A model generated the notes under the pieces. It made no database searches. It was not told the DNA's origin and saw nothing but the letters and a program-made list of their open reading frames with translations. Made by a program: the position numbers and the translations under genes. Positions 1 to 14,900 of a stretch of 64,000 nt of DNA are shown in pieces. The stretch lies in NCBI GenBank assembly GCA_016859345.1, contig CM029112.1, positions 15,619,725 to 15,683,724 on the forward strand. Reading direction: 5' to 3'. Every line of letters begins with the position of its first letter. Within the stretch, counting starts at the first letter, position 1. The DNA comes from Istiophorus platypterus (lineage: Eukaryota; Chordata; Actinopteri; Istiophoriformes; Istiophoridae).

Positions 1-104
1 AGCTGCTTTCTCCTCCTCTCTCTGTGGTCATTTGTGGCCTGAGGGCGGTGCTGCAATGCCGTGCCTTGCTCACCGACGCCCCATCTCTTGTCTCCCACAC
101 ACAG

Positions 105-210
105 CACACTAATGACTTTGCCCTGTACACCGAGGCCATTAAGTTTTTCAACCACCCTGAAAGCATGGTCCGCATCGCAGTCCGCACCATCACACTCAAT
201 GTCTACAAAG
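105..210 (+). CDS. clec16a: clec16a exon 1 of window (end of FPL domain)
   Basis: Encodes HTNDFALYTEAIKFF through TITLNVYK, nearly identical to human CLEC16A and part of the conserved FPL domain. The acceptor is the CAG at 102-104 and the donor GTGAGT at 211. It begins in phase 0 and leaves one base (G) that completes a Val codon in the next exon. Confidence 0.96.
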
Positions 211-3200
211 GTGAGTGCCAGGAACACGCATGCACACATACTAACCATGTCCACGTGCGCATACACAAAACAGACACACTCACTCATGGGATGCTGGGAC
301 TGCCTGCTGCTTCTCTTTGTACAATTTCCTTCCTCTTGCCACTGCTTCTGGTGCATGAGCATGACTAACAGGTGATGCTGTGACATATACACACACAAAT
401 ATACAGTCACCAGAACTTATGGCCTAAAATGTTTTTTTGCCTTCCGCTGTAACTGAAAATAATCAGTCAGTTAAAAAATTGGCTCCTCAGAATTGTAATG
501 TAATCCAAATAATGTCTTTTAAGGTGTCAATTTAGCACATTTTCTTACATTTTCCAAAGGTCCTGCAGTTATTCTGTTTATTCACAGCAACATGGTAATA
601 CTCAAAGAATTTAAAGTGTCTCTAAGTAGCCCTTTGGGCAGCTACATTTGATTTTTAGTGCGTCTTGGGTTTTTTTTGTTTTGTCTTTTTTACAATATCT
701 CAATCTGCCATAGGGTAGAGATTTAACCAATTGAATTCCTAACAGATTTACAGCACAAGCTGGAAATTCAGTAAATATTTGCTCCAAACTTGAAAGATGA
801 AAGCTGTTAACTTTTAACACTCAGCTGAAATGTCAAAATTACAGAAAATATATAGAAATATCCACAGTTAATTCAGACTCTGTGGATGCCTAGAAGAACA
901 AGCCAGTTTTGGGATAATTGGTTATTTTGAGGACAAATTAAGGGTCTTATTCCCTAATGTTAAATACCTTTTCAAACTGTCACTTTTGCTCACATTCACT
1001 TTTGACATTTGTCATTATCTCAGTAACATCTGCTAATTATTTAAAAATTTGTCCTTGCATTGTGTGCACTCATAAGGATTTTAAGCTAGCATCAAATTCG
1101 CTTTAATAATGACAGTCACATTTGTATAGACGAATTGGAAGTGCAAACTTTTTTTTAGTTCACTCACAAACACTCAGCTGCAATCCATTTATTGTCTTGT
1201 CATTATGGTCTTCTTGTATTATCCTTGTTAACTCCTAAGTTACTGTCATGATCTACTTTTATACATAGGAGCTTTATTATAAGGACATAATGAAAAAAGA
1301 TTTTTTAATAAGATGCCGAAAAGACCAAATTTATTAAAAGTAACTGATGATATAGAATGACATAATCCAACACCATAGATAAACAGGTAAACATTTTTTG
1401 GAATTTTTTTTGTTAACATAGCATTACCACGAGGTTTCACAACTCTCCTTCACTGAACCTAACAATCAAACATTTGCGAACTTTATTTAACCTAGCATGC
1501 AAAGTTGTATGGTGAAATTTCCACCAGTTAATTTACTGTATATAAGCACTGCAGGTTTTTCAAACTACATGTCCAGCGCAGCTGCAGTACAGCACTAATG
1601 CTGTGAGTCTGTGAACGAGACTTTTCCTGTGGCTGCATTGCTTTGTGTACTGGGCTGCATCGGCCTCTGCTTTTCCTTCCTGCAGTTTCTCTGGGCACCT
1701 CAAGGCCTTAGTGCTTGTTGCTGTCACTCCAGGGGAGGCGGGTGGTGCTTTATGTGGGTCTTCTCTGACATCGCACTTCTCTTCGCTATGCATAACATAA
1801 CATTGCCGCAAAATGCAGTCGCCGCAGCAGATCAACAATGGCTTCCTGTCTGTCTCTGAGATTGTATGTTTTCTCCTGCATGTAATACTTTACTCCCGTA
1901 AAACTTTGGTTTTCTTTTGTAAATAATGTCTTGACTCTGTTAGTCTCAAAAGTGTCATCACCACAGTTGGCACAACTGACTTTAACCATTGTAGAAATAC
2001 AAGTCGTTAATGAAGTAACCTAGTGGTGTGCGAAATATATTATTGCTGAGCTGGCCATGGGTTTTGCTATAGTACGGAATCTGTCAAAGTGGGAAGCATC
2101 AACTCAGTGCAACAACTGTGACTAGTGGTGCAGGACACTAAACTGTTGTAATAACAAATTTCCCAGTGATTTTATGCTGTGAAATGCAAGGCAAGTTTAT
2201 CTGTATAGCACTTTTCAACATAAAGGCAATTTAGAGTTCTATACAGAAGAAACAAATAGGCATTTAGATATAAAAGCTGTGATTGTTGGGGAAATAAATC
2301 AAAACACTTGAAAACCCTTACAAACCTAACTTTAGGCACAAGTGTTAAAATAGTGAAGGAAAATGATTCAACTTTTTGAAATTAACCAGTGATTTAAATA
2401 TCATAACAGTGAAAGTGAATCATTATGCTGTAATGTAAAACATTATATATTTTAGTTTTTTTGTTGAACATGGCACAGTTTGATCCTTCCTACTGATTCC
2501 TCGAGACATGCACTGCAACAAATGACACCCTGGAAAAGGATTTTATTCACCACCGAGACCAATTGATTCAGTGTCAATATAGTTTATTCATTTATCTAAT
2601 TATGTTATTACACTGTTTTTTTTCCTGCAGTGTTAGTTGTTTAATGACACGTACTTGGTGCAGTAATTAAGGAGTATTTGAGACAGTTTCGTGTGTTAAG
2701 ATGTACATAATTACCTTTTTTTTTAAATTGTTTTTCTTGTTGACATTTTCCTAAGTAAAAAGAATTTCAAATATCATGAAATAAGGTGACATGTATATTC
2801 ATTTTCCAGGTGTGCCATAATTTGCAGTTTATTTGTTAAGATACCTGTGGGGTCCTTCCCAACCTCCACCCCTTCCTCCGCCCCACCCAGCCACCCCTAT
2901 ACTTACATTAACCCTTTGTCTGTTTCCCCCTCTCCCTCCTCCTCTTCAAAAAACCACTCCACCTACTCTTCCTCTCCTTGTCTCTCTCCTCCTCTCCCTC
3001 CCCCCTCCCTCTGCGCGCCCCATCTGCCTAACTCCAGTTTCATGTAAGTTGGTTCCATTCATTCAGTCTTTTTCTGAGGGCTGGGTATTGTGAAAACATG
3101 TTTTGTTGTTATTTTCTTTATACCTTTACTAATTGTTCATACAGTACATGAGCATAGATACAATTCTAACGTGTTACAATAGCTTCTATGCTCATGTCAG

Positions 3201-6200
3201 TGTTGTTTGGTTTTTATCAAAAAAAACATGGTTTCAAATGAGTTATTACTAGGCATCACATGTCTGTTGATACCCAGCCCTATTTGTTCCTAATGTGTAT
3301 TTATTAGAAATGTACTGGACTGAATACCCCTGAAATTCTTTGTTATAGTCCATTCTGAATCACCCACCTACCCACATGCAGAAAAACCTGCATGCCTTTT
3401 TTAATTTGGTTCTTCTTGGGTTAATTGATCCCACAGACTTACTTTCAGCAGAGCACATGTTGGGTTTGACAGTTTTGGTCACTGTGATTATTGAGCCAGT
3501 ATCTCCCTCTGCATTAATACTTAGTTAATCCATTAATGAACTAAACTGGAATAGCACAGTGACTCTGAGGAGTGGCATTATGTGAGTTGTCCTTTTGTTC
3601 TCTGCTATCATGTAATTTTTTTCATTTTACTTAACTGCTCTTTTGTTACTTATCTCAGATTGACCTGTGTGAGAATTTAGAACCATCATTTGAAAGTGTC
3701 ACTAAACAGGGCTGTTCACATTGCATATCAGATGAGCTGTTATTCAAGGAAGAGAAGTGAATCAGATATCTCCCTTCATTGTCCACACTTTCTGGTTTTC
3801 CCTGACTTGCCCATTGTGTTAAGTTGCAGTTGGCTCTTATTCCTGACCGATCAAAGGAATGCATTGAAGGGCATTTGTCTCAGATTTTTCTGCTCTGTAG
3901 TTTTCCTTTCCAAAACAGTTCTAGCAGTTTGTATTGGGGACAGAAGGATTACGTTTTACTACTAATATTAACCCCTTTACAAAAAAAAAACAAATTTAGC
4001 CTGCTGTCCAAATTGATAGGTTTTAATACTGTAGACCTCAAAACAGCATTGACCATTGCATGAGTGTGACTACGAGCTCTATAACTACTAGTGAAGTTAT
4101 TACTACTACTATTAAACTAAATCAGCCTCAAATCAGTCTCCTGTATAAAGACAACTTCGCTTAAGAAAGTATTAGTTCGTGTGACATGGTGGTGAGTGTA
4201 GGTCACAGACTCATATTAAAGCACACAGGAAATTGGACGGAAAAGCAGTTTTTATTTCTCTTATTACTGCATAAGAAGCTCCCCTCATGCTAATCAAACT
4301 GTTGTTTTAATATGAAACTAGACTGGCTTTTCTCTTAATTCCACTCCAGTGGTATTCCCTTTATTTTGTATTAATAAAGTTAGATTGACTAAACCAAATC
4401 CTGTAATTAATTTGACTACATTGGGGTTTGTTAATTTTCTTATTTTGTCTCCTAATTTAAAAGATTTTTCTGTTTTATTGTTCATAATCAACTGTCACAT
4501 TCTAGTAATTCTCCGGGATCAGGAAGTGGGTGTGTGTCTGTACTTGACATCATGGTTAGCCTTGGTAATGACTTCTTTTCCGGACCTACTCTCTCTAGTG
4601 GACAACCAGCACATGCTGCACTACATCCGAGATAAGACAGCAGTTCCGTATTTCAGCAACTTGGTGTGGTTTATCGGCAGCCATGTCATTGAATTGGACA
4701 AGTGTGTGCAAACAGATGAAGAGTGAGTGCCATCTATCTTTCTCAGTGTTTCTCGGTGTAATTCTCACTGTGGCCTCTAGGGATCAGGGCCGTGTGTTTT
4801 TTAGTCATTATTCTAGCGCTCCTTTCATGATATTTGTACATGGGGGCATAAAGCATTATATAAACTGCATTGTAATATAGTTTTACTCATATTGCTGGTC
4901 ATTGTTTTCTTTTTATGTATTGTTAAATCAATGAATATAGACTGTTAATGTCTTCTTAAGTAGATTTATAGTTAGAAAAATATTAGAGATCTACATCAGT
5001 GTCATCTATTTTCTGTATCTCCATGTTCATCCATCAGAATGCCATTTGTTTTATAACTTCACCATTACATTTTAAACCTTGGCCAGTTCCATGACCTTGA
5101 TAATATCTCAGTCTCTCTCCCTCTCTCTCTCTCTCTCTCACTCTCTCTCACTCTCACTTTCTCTCTCACTCTCTCTCTCTTGTTCTCACTCTCGCTTCCT
5201 CCCAGACATAAGAACAGGGGAAAGTTAAGTGACCTGGTAGCGGAGCACCTTGACCATCTCCACTACCTGAACGACATTCTCATTATCAACTGTGAATTCC
5301 TTAATGACGTTTTGACAGACCACCTTCTCAACCGTCTGTTCCTGCCCCTCTATGTGTACTCTTTGGTCAGCCCTGAGACGGTATGGTACCCTCATGTGCA
5401 TCTCTTCATAAATTGGGCTACGCTGAGGTTAACAGGTTCATACTTGAAAACCTGTGTCAAATCAAATACCTCTATTCATTTCTAAACCATGTTCAGACAA
5501 CTTCTCAGTACTGACATGTTATGACACATTGGCATGTATGTGTTTCTTCCTAAGCTAAAGTGTTAAGGAACATATCAGAAAAACTGTGCTTGTGTGTCAA
5601 CAGTTTTTTTTTTTTTTTTAGTGGGATTTTGGTAATGACTTTTTGTAGCCCGTTTGGGGCTGCAGCTAACCATAATTTACACTGCTTGTTAATCTGGTGA
5701 TTATTGTTGCAATCATTCAATAAATTGTGTAGTCTGTCAAATGTCAGTAATGTAAGTGAAGTGTAAAGTGTAAAAGGCCCATCCTCATCTGAAGTGACTT
5801 CTTCTTGTTTTTTTTGATAAAGGCCCATTGTTTTCAGTTCATTTTAGCACAAAACTTGTTCAAAGGACCTATTGCATCATAATCAAATGCATATCCACAC
5901 TGGTTTTGATTAGTTACTTCGTTTTACGGTTTTAATGATATCAAAATGGAGCAATGTGTGAATCTCTCCTGATGGTGCATTCACATGTTGAAATGATAAC
6001 AGACCTTTGCCATTCAGGTGCCACCTAACATTGAATTTATAAGCTTTTATTTTTGGGAACACATCTGGGTTACAAATAATTATCAAACATGAATGTCATA
6101 AAAACTTTAAAAGCTCATTTTACTGAATGTTCTTTTGCTGACTTCAGTGTGTAACACTATTATAGCCACTCAGCAGCACATAAACATACCATTCTTCCAC

Positions 6201-8093
6201 CGGCAGCTGCTATTTAGTATAACACATTCCTAACTAGGCAGTTCAGTGTTTTTGTTGCCATGAGAGGGACATTGGCACTGGGGTTGGAGGAGCTAGCTCA
6301 GGGCAGTGTTGCGGTTCAGAAAGTGTGTTTTCATCAGAAACATGTTATGCTTCATTTTTCATTTAGCAAAGTTATAAAAGTGGATGTATGTTAGGGGGAG
6401 AGAACCACTACATTTTGAAGGAAGATGTGTCACCCATTTTGAAAATTAAAACAATTTCGCAGAATATTACAGAAGGTTAAACATGGCTATGGTTAACCTA
6501 TGCTGTGGGGAATGACTAACAGTGCTATTTATAGGTGTAAGTAGAGAGCAGTTATTTGGTTTAAATGCCAAACAACTTGTATGATCCTTTAAACTACTAA
6601 ATGGTTACTAAACTTTTGAATTATTCCATTTCTATCCTATGTCTCCTCACTCTCTCCAGTTTCAACTCATTATGCATTTTACTATGCCTTCCATTTCCAT
6701 ATAGGTACTAACAATAAAACTGTTACATCTTTGACCTTGACTGGCCATTAATTTTTTCTGTTTTTCAGTCTGAGGAGCGAAAAATTAACTCTCAGGTGTC
6801 CCTCTACCTGCTGTCTCAAGTAAGCAACGCACACAAATGGCTCAGACTCTTGTCATGTTGTGTAATCACTCAGGAAATGTAAAGAAGATATTCATTCAAG
6901 CAGACCAGTTCCTTGAAGCAGAGTTTTAAAGAGGGCTTACAACTAAATATCTTTTGGAATTATTTGGAGAGGCTCCAGGTTTGTATTGAGGGGAAAAAAT
7001 GGCATTGTTCAAAATGCATTTTCTGACCGAGTTGTTAACTTTGCCTTGCTTTTTTTCACAATACCATATACTTTGCTTTCGATCAGTGGTCCTTGTTTTA
7101 AAGACATTTTTGTTGCACAGTTAAGAAAGTAATTAGAATGTGTTTGTATGCTTTTCAGGTGTTTCTGATCATCCACTATCAGCCACTGGTCAACGCCCTG
7201 GCTGACGTTATTCTAAATGGGGACCTATCTGTCTTCACCCCACAGACAGACATACAAAGCACACAAAAGAATACGGTAAAACATACACACATACACTCTT
7301 ACAAAAAAAGGTATAACAATTTCATACACGCTCAAAAACATACTGTACAGACCAACATGCAAACCAGAAACATTTATGACATGAACAGCACTAGCAGAAA
7401 GATGATTTCTGTGAGTGTCTGTGTGTGTGTACATTGCACTTTGGTCAACACACAGACACACACACACAACTGTACATTGTAATGTAAACTCACACTACAA
7501 TGTACAACATACACACACACTGGGTGTAAAGCACAGAAACGAGAAATGCAGACAAGCACACCCACGCAGGCAACCGCATGGATGCATGCTTGTGCAGGCA
7601 CGCACACACACACCCACACACAAACACACTAATTGGAGTTGCAGACGTACATGTAGGTGGTTATGAGATCGCAGGGTCATGGTTTTCTCCATGATTCATC
7701 CACATCAAGGCAGCAACATGCAAATGCAAAGTTTTTTGACTTTCCATTTTTCACTCTCTTCCTCGCGTCCATCTTTTCTTCTGTCCAGGCCTCAATTTGA
7801 AACATTCTGTCTGCTTTTTCTTCCTCTCTATTTTCTTTCTTCCTTTCTCTTTCTCTGAATGCCCCTTTTTACCCATGTCTGTATCAACATGTCATTTCCT
7901 TCTGCTCTTAGTATTTTTCTGTCTACCCCTTCTTTTCCCAATATGAGTCCCCTCACTCATTTTCTAATTCAACTTCAGTTTCTTTTCCTCCTTCTTCTCT
8001 ACTTCTTGAATTTTTGACCATCTGTTTGTGAGCCAGGTGGGTGTACTGAGGTAGTGAGCATTTCTGAGAATCCTTGTGGTTATTCTCTGTGCT

Positions 8094-8125
<32 letters not shown>

Positions 8126-8876
8126 CATTATAGCTGTTGTAAGAAGCAGCCTACTTTTTCAGTGAATGTGGGTTGAGGCGTGATGTCTGAGAAATGTTGG
8201 CCTACTACAACCTGAGACAGTCAAACCCAACAAGTGCATACCAGCTATTGATTGAGCAGTGCTTTAACCCTCACTGTATTTTTTGGATGTTAAAGTTGCC
8301 ACGTTGCATTTGTAACCATTAGCATCGTCTTTTTCCAAAAAATTAGATAAGTACATATAGAGGCCACTGAAGTGGTCCTAATTTTAGGAAAGAGACCTGA
8401 GATGGTTTCAAAGTCATAGGGCTTTTTTGTTATAGATAATATTTTTCATTTTTCTGTATTTGTTCCTGTGTTTTTTCCACTTTATTTGTTCCTTGCTGGT
8501 TTGCTACTGAGCAGTCAGCACAGGGACTTTGATGGCTTGCCTTTCTCAAAGGAAAAATGAAATTTAACAGACACCATAAGCTAACTTGAATAATTAGTTT
8601 CTATATTAAGGAGTCAAATAAGGTTTTCTTATTCTCAGTAGAGGTCTTGATACTAATTCAGATAGGGCTAATTACTTGCATGTCTTTCTTTGTTTTCTTG
8701 TTCATAGCTTGCATGTGCTCACACCTGTCCTCACAGTATTGGTCATTCTGCATTTTTAAGGTACTAAGTTAATTTGCATTACTGCACAATGTCTTGTGGA
8801 AAGAGCCAAAAAAGCCCGAGACAGTTCCTGGTGATGTCTTATCACTTTGTGTTGGTGCCTGGTCTAGATATTGTAC

Positions 8877-8913
<37 letters not shown>

Positions 8914-11900
8914 ATTTCTTGCCACATCAGATAAAACTGCTCTGTTATTGTTTGATTTATTTTGTAGATGAAACAGATGGGGCATGGATACCGTTCCTGC
9001 GCAGGTGGTCAAATGGCACTTCCTGTTTGTCTGTGATGTGGCAGGAAATTAGGTCACATAATGGAACACTGAGGTGGCTCACCTAGCCCAGATCTCTTTC
9101 CTGGAAGAAGTGTTTTCTTTTTCTCTCTCTCTTTCTCTCTGTCTCTTCTCTCTCACTTGCTCTCTCTCTCGCTCTCGTACATGTGTTTACTTGAAAGTGC
9201 ACGCGTCAGTTACATGATGTCAATATTTAGATGACTTTACCAGTACCCCCCCAATCACATGCTGCTGTTTTAGTTGTGCGCTTTTGTAAGTATATTTTTG
9301 ACCTGTAAATGTTGCCCTGGTTTTGATGTGCTGCCAGGTGTGTTTGTGAAGCGGCATGCCTGAGTGTGTAGCTTTGTCTTACTTGCACCCTGACCTCCAT
9401 TAATTTCTCTGCATCGGCTCAGTGTTTGAGCTGTTTACCAGAATATAGTCAGCTATCAGGTGCAACACATACACGCGCACACAGACACACACACTGATAC
9501 TAGTCTGTGGTTTAGCATACACAGTGTGTTTTCACCTGCAGCTATTGTGCAGATGTAGCCAGTCACACAGAGAGATAATACGGATATCAGTGTTTTTAAA
9601 GTTTGGCTTGCTACGGGAAGGTTTAAAAAGACTTAAACATAAAAGGTAACTTTCAGTTTTGATTCATGCAGTGCACACCATCTAATAGCAGGTGTGGAGG
9701 CTGAGAAACTGCCACTGAGGCTGGTCTTGGCAAAAATTCTGAATAAGGACAATGGCCCAATAGCTTCTGACTCTTAAACATCAGGTGTGCATCTATGTAC
9801 CTACGTGTGCCCATGTGTATGTGTGTATTTGGTGTTAACGTAAGAAGTTACACAAACAGGTCCACCTAGTTTCAGTGTGAGATACCTGGTCCTCTTCCTC
9901 TTTCTGTTCTATCACAATGTTAGTCTACACAGAAGCAGGATTATATGGGTATTCAATGGCCCATTCTGTTGCAGCACTGCTGGACTTTACTTGGTATTCA
10001 GCATATATTTATATCCTCTTTAGCCTCTCTTCCTAAATAAAGCAGTTTCATTTAAATCCATAAGTTGTTCCTAACTAATGTACTGTAGACACTATGACAT
10101 AAATGTGCTGATAAATATGCACACACAGATAAATACGTACCTATACATACACACTCAATCAAATAAGTAATTAAAATATAGCCAGCTACATTTACAGTTA
10201 AGCAAATCTACCAAACGCGACCAAAGTTTGCAGATTTTGCCACTAGTTATTCCGACATACACATGACATCACAATACTCAGCCAAATTTTCTGTTTTGCC
10301 CAATCACAATCTTAAACAGTTCATGGTGTTTGAAGTACACTGTTCCGGTCAACCTGAATAATAACTGCATAATAAAGTAGGCAAAGATGGTGCCTCATAT
10401 CTTAATGTCCTTCCATGTTCCTCCAGTAGGACACACTTCGCTCTTTTATCCACTATTTTGTTATAACAAATTGCAGTCACCCTGTGGATGGCCATCTGAT
10501 CAATTGCATTTGCACACTGGCCTCACATGATGTGCAAAGTTTAAGGGGTTATACCCCAGGTATACCCCAGGTATAACCCCTTAAACTTTGCACATCATCG
10601 TCAAATGTTTGATTGGCCATGATTTAACGAGATTCTTGTCTTAGTGCAATAGGTATTAAGGTGCTACATTTAGAAATTAAATTGCAGAATAGTCAAATTT
10701 TGAAATTACTGAATAGAGTTGACTAGATTGCTAGCTGTCTTTGTTAAAGACACTCCGCAGACAGTTGACTGAAGGGAGGTAAATCAGCTTTAATTTCCTT
10801 TTGTGCTCTAAATTGACCTAAAGATCACATCATACTCTACTTATCCTTTACCTGTGCTTGAAAATACAAATTGAAAATACAAATTTTATATATCTCAATG
10901 TCATCATTTACAATAATCTCAGTCTAGATGTTAACTCAGTTGTTCAGTTTGTTTTTTGTTTATCTCAAGAAATTCTAATATCAACCGGTTTTTATATTTC
11001 ATAATCCACAGTCTTATTTCTTGTTATTTTTTCTACTGAAAATTCTTATACAGCCTTGTACTGCCTCTGTTGAGGGCTCGAGTCTATTACTGATTGCCAC
11101 ATAAAACCTGGGTACATGTTTTTTTTTTTTCTAATTTGTATTACTCTTACAGTCATTTTGATTCTTTTTTCATTCTGAGGAAATGAAGCAATTTTATTTT
11201 AAGAATTTGTAGTAATATTTCAGAGTATTCGGATTACTCAGTTTTACTGTAAGTCACAGTGTTGACATCTTTGCTCAGTGTCTTATCATTTAACAGCTGT
11301 TTCCTGCTTGTATCTATGTTTTCCTGCAATTGTGAGGGCTATATGTGATAAGCATGTCTTTTCTAGTGCCAGTATGGCCTCACAGAAATTGCTTCAAAGC
11401 CAGTTATCAACTGTGTGTGTGTATGATTGTAAAATTAGTTTGGGGTTAGGCATTTAGTGGTGATGGTTAGGGTAAAGGGCTAAGGAATGCATTATGTCAC
11501 TGATTGTTCTCACAAAGATAAAAGTTCAAATTAGTGTGTGTTTTAGTGTGTTTTTTTTATACTCATCTACCAGTAAAGGGTTGCTGTGGTATTTTTTTCT
11601 AGAAAAAGGATGGTTACTCTCTTCTAAGTATTTTCTCTGAAATAATCTACTACAGGATATCCTTTCCTGACTAAATATACCCCTTCCTTTTTCTTTCTCT
11701 CACTTTTTTGAACCATCATCTTCCCTATGTATTCAGCACAAACAAAGGGAGGTATGGTGCTGCATTACCATAATGATACCACTGTATTTATGAAAAAACA
11801 AGAGGTGAAATAACAGAGGGGCCACTGCTTTATTTTAATGATAAAAGTAATTAACCTTCAATCCTCACTTCCAGGCATGCAATGTCTATGTCCTTCTCCA

Positions 11901-14900
11901 ACCCCCCAGACCAGTGCAGGAGGTGTGCGTCGGTTCACCAAGCCACCGGAGTCTCTGGAGCGCTCCCTTGAGATGTCCCGCCACCGGGGCCGCAAGAGAA
12001 CCCAGAAGAGGCCAAACTACAAGAACCTGGGCGAGGAGGAGGATGATGAAAGGGCTGGGGGCGGGGGAGGAAGCAGCAGTCTTGGAGGAGAGGAGAGCTG
12101 GGATGACAACAGCAGAGGAGGAGAGAGGGAGAAAGGAAAAGGTACAGAGGGAGTAGGAGGAGGAGGTGGGAGTTCTAAGGGAAGCAGAGCGAGTGGGGAG
12201 ACGGCGGAAGGTGAGTGTGTGTCTCGTTGGACACAGAAGTACGGGACTGTGTTTGTGAGTGTTTCTTGACTGCCATCAATCACACAGTCTCCCATGATGC
12301 ATCCTGGTTACCCAATAGCCAACACAACACCAGCCCTCGTCTCCAAACAGAAAAGAGAGAATAACTCTTTAAAAGACAGAATAACTTAAAAAAGGGTAGC
12401 AATTTAACTTTTATTGTAAATGTGCTCTGCTTTCTTGCCTATCATTTTGGGCACATAACTAATTCTGTCATCTCAGTGCACTTATCGTTTAATACATAAT
12501 TCAATTTGGAATGTGTAACCTCTTCCTCAGAAGAGTGTCAAAAACACAGTTGCCTATTGTCAGAATGAGGGCATGTTAAAGTTGAGGCTTAAAGAAAATT
12601 TGGAAGAAAAACAGTGAGAGTGAAAAGAAAGTTGGCTTAATGAAAAATTACTCTTTGGCTAGTTTTGAGATGAGGCCTCCATCTTTATGCTACTTCCCAT
12701 ATTTAGCGCCTTTTAATTTCCCTAAAGTTACCATGGGTACCACTGACCACATGTCCAACACAAAATCCATGGCAGCAAACTGTTCATTTTCACGGTGACA
12801 CACCATCCCTCCTGTGCTCCTCACCTCTCCGCCTGCCTTTCACTCTTGTTCTGTGTGCATGTGTGTGTTTGTCAGTATCCACGTGCGTTTGTGTGCCCAA
12901 AGTAAAATTGTGACCATTTCACTCATCTGAAATGATTCCTTCTTTACTTTGACAGAACTGAAGAGTCTTTACACAGGGCTTTTCAATATAAACCAATGCC
13001 TATGAAGACTTACATGCAAACAGTTGTTTGAGAGAGCATTGTTTTTAGCAAAAAGAACACCGTTGGCAACAGAGGAACAGATAGTTTCAAAATGAGACAT
13101 GTGGCATTTGGCATGGAAAAGTGACACCTATAATTTTCATCGATAAAAGTGATAAATAAAGAAACTTTCTGACAGATAAATGATAACCTTTTAACTTAGG
13201 TGATAGGCAGTTTCTTAAACTACTATATGGTTCCTCTTCCTTTTAATTCTCTCAAATGATAAATTTTATCAATTGAAAATAAATATTTTTTTCTTTAATT
13301 AATAGTAAGCAGACACGTATTGCATGATTGGCACATGCTGCTTCAGTACATTTCATCACTGTTTGAAACAGTGAAATGTCAGAAGGAAGCACATCAGATG
13401 GTACATTCATATCACTAAGGAAAAAACTAACTTGTTTTTTGCATCATAGCTGTAATTTGTGTTTTTGGTGGAGGTGTGTGATGTGAATGTAACACAGATT
13501 GTATTTAAAATGGAAAAAAAAAAAAAATCAAATTTATGGACGCTTACTTACAACGGTAAGTACATAGTGTGTGTCTGTGTGTGCACAGAGATAGAGATGG
13601 TGGTGATGGAGAAGTGTAAAGTGCCAGAGCTGACGGAGCAGAACATAACTGATGAAGAGAAGACCGCTGCAGCCACTCGCTCACACGCACAGCGGAGCAG
13701 GTACATGCACGCTGAACCGTCAGATCTGTGTAGAAGTGGAAAGAATAAGTAAATGGAAAGACAGAGGCATGGAGAGATGATATCTTTTCTCTTTCTCTGC
13801 AGACCATTCTTAGATATGGTGTACAGTGCCCTTGACTGCACCACCGATGACTACCATGCCCTGTTTGTCCTCTGCCTGCTTTATGCTGTCTCACACAGCA
13901 AAGGTTGGTCTCTCTGTTCATCAGCTCTACATACCATGTGAATGATGTGAACTGTGCTGCCTTTTAAAATAAAGCAGCCATGTTGGAGAGGCTGTTCAGA
14001 GGACTTTATTGACTCAACAGACGTGGATATATTTCCTTAATTTAAAGGGTCGTTTTTTGTTTTGTTTCTTTGGTAGAGCTACTGTTCATCTTACTGATAC
14101 TTGATATCTGAACAAATCTACTGCAAGGTTATCTTATGTTGACTGTATTTTTTTTGTTGCATGTAAATATCAGTAGTACAAGCTAGCAGTATTCTCCACT
14201 TTAGTATTCCATTGATTATGGTGCATGTAGCTGACCAACACCCCTAACCCTAACCATACTGTTAGAGCACTATATACCCTAATATACTTTTATCGGGCCT
14301 GCTGTGGCTCGAGGGAGAATGGGTTATCCACTAATCACAGGGTTGGCGGTTCAATCCCTCAGCTACTCCCAATGGTCCGGCTAGACAGCAGCTTGTATGT
14401 TAGCTGGCTACCATCGGTGTGTGTGTGCGTGCGTGCGTACGCGTGTGTGTGAGACTGGGTGAAGGAGAGGCAAACAGTTTAGCTATGCACATGTTTGTTG
14501 GCTGGTACGGCCACCAGTTTTAATGTGATCATGTTGTAATGCTGCTGGTCGGTGTTGCAAACATATTATCTGCAAAATGAAACCTTTTTAGGAACAGAAA
14601 CAGTAACATATAAATGTTTTGCTATATTAGCCAGACAGCTAGGCTACTTAATATTTAGAATCCAGGGTAATTGAAAGTCAGTCAAGCTACACTTCAAATT
14701 ATTTTGGTGTAGACACCAGGACTAAAGATAAGATATTCTGTTGTGTGTCACTAACATCAATTTTGCACAAACCTACAACATCAGATGTTCCTGTTTATGC
14801 CACCAAATTTGCATGCAACATTCTCCATACCTGGTTTTGCTTGCCCTGTCTGTAGGTATAAACCGAGATCTTCTGGAGCGACTGCAGCTGCCAGTCCCTG

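Larger units (their letters stand above)
7276..11909 (+). other. clec16a: clec16a intron (4.6 kb), repeats only
   Basis: Contains CA/TG-rich sequence (7420-7630, 8094-8126), a 30-base A run (8882-8911), a CT tract (about 9119-9177) and a 72-bp inverted repeat (10527-10598). Reading frames in the CA-rich parts are artefacts of the repeat. Confidence 0.8.

Noticed and set aside
7225..7692. Cys/Val-rich frames on the minus strand
   Set aside because: Translations of TG/CA microsatellites; the same applies at 23941-24165, 26644-26877 and 33251-33511.
14236..14262. Telomere-like CCCTAA repeats
   Set aside because: Only two or three degenerate units (also near 11441, 34550 and 45386); too few to indicate an interstitial telomere.
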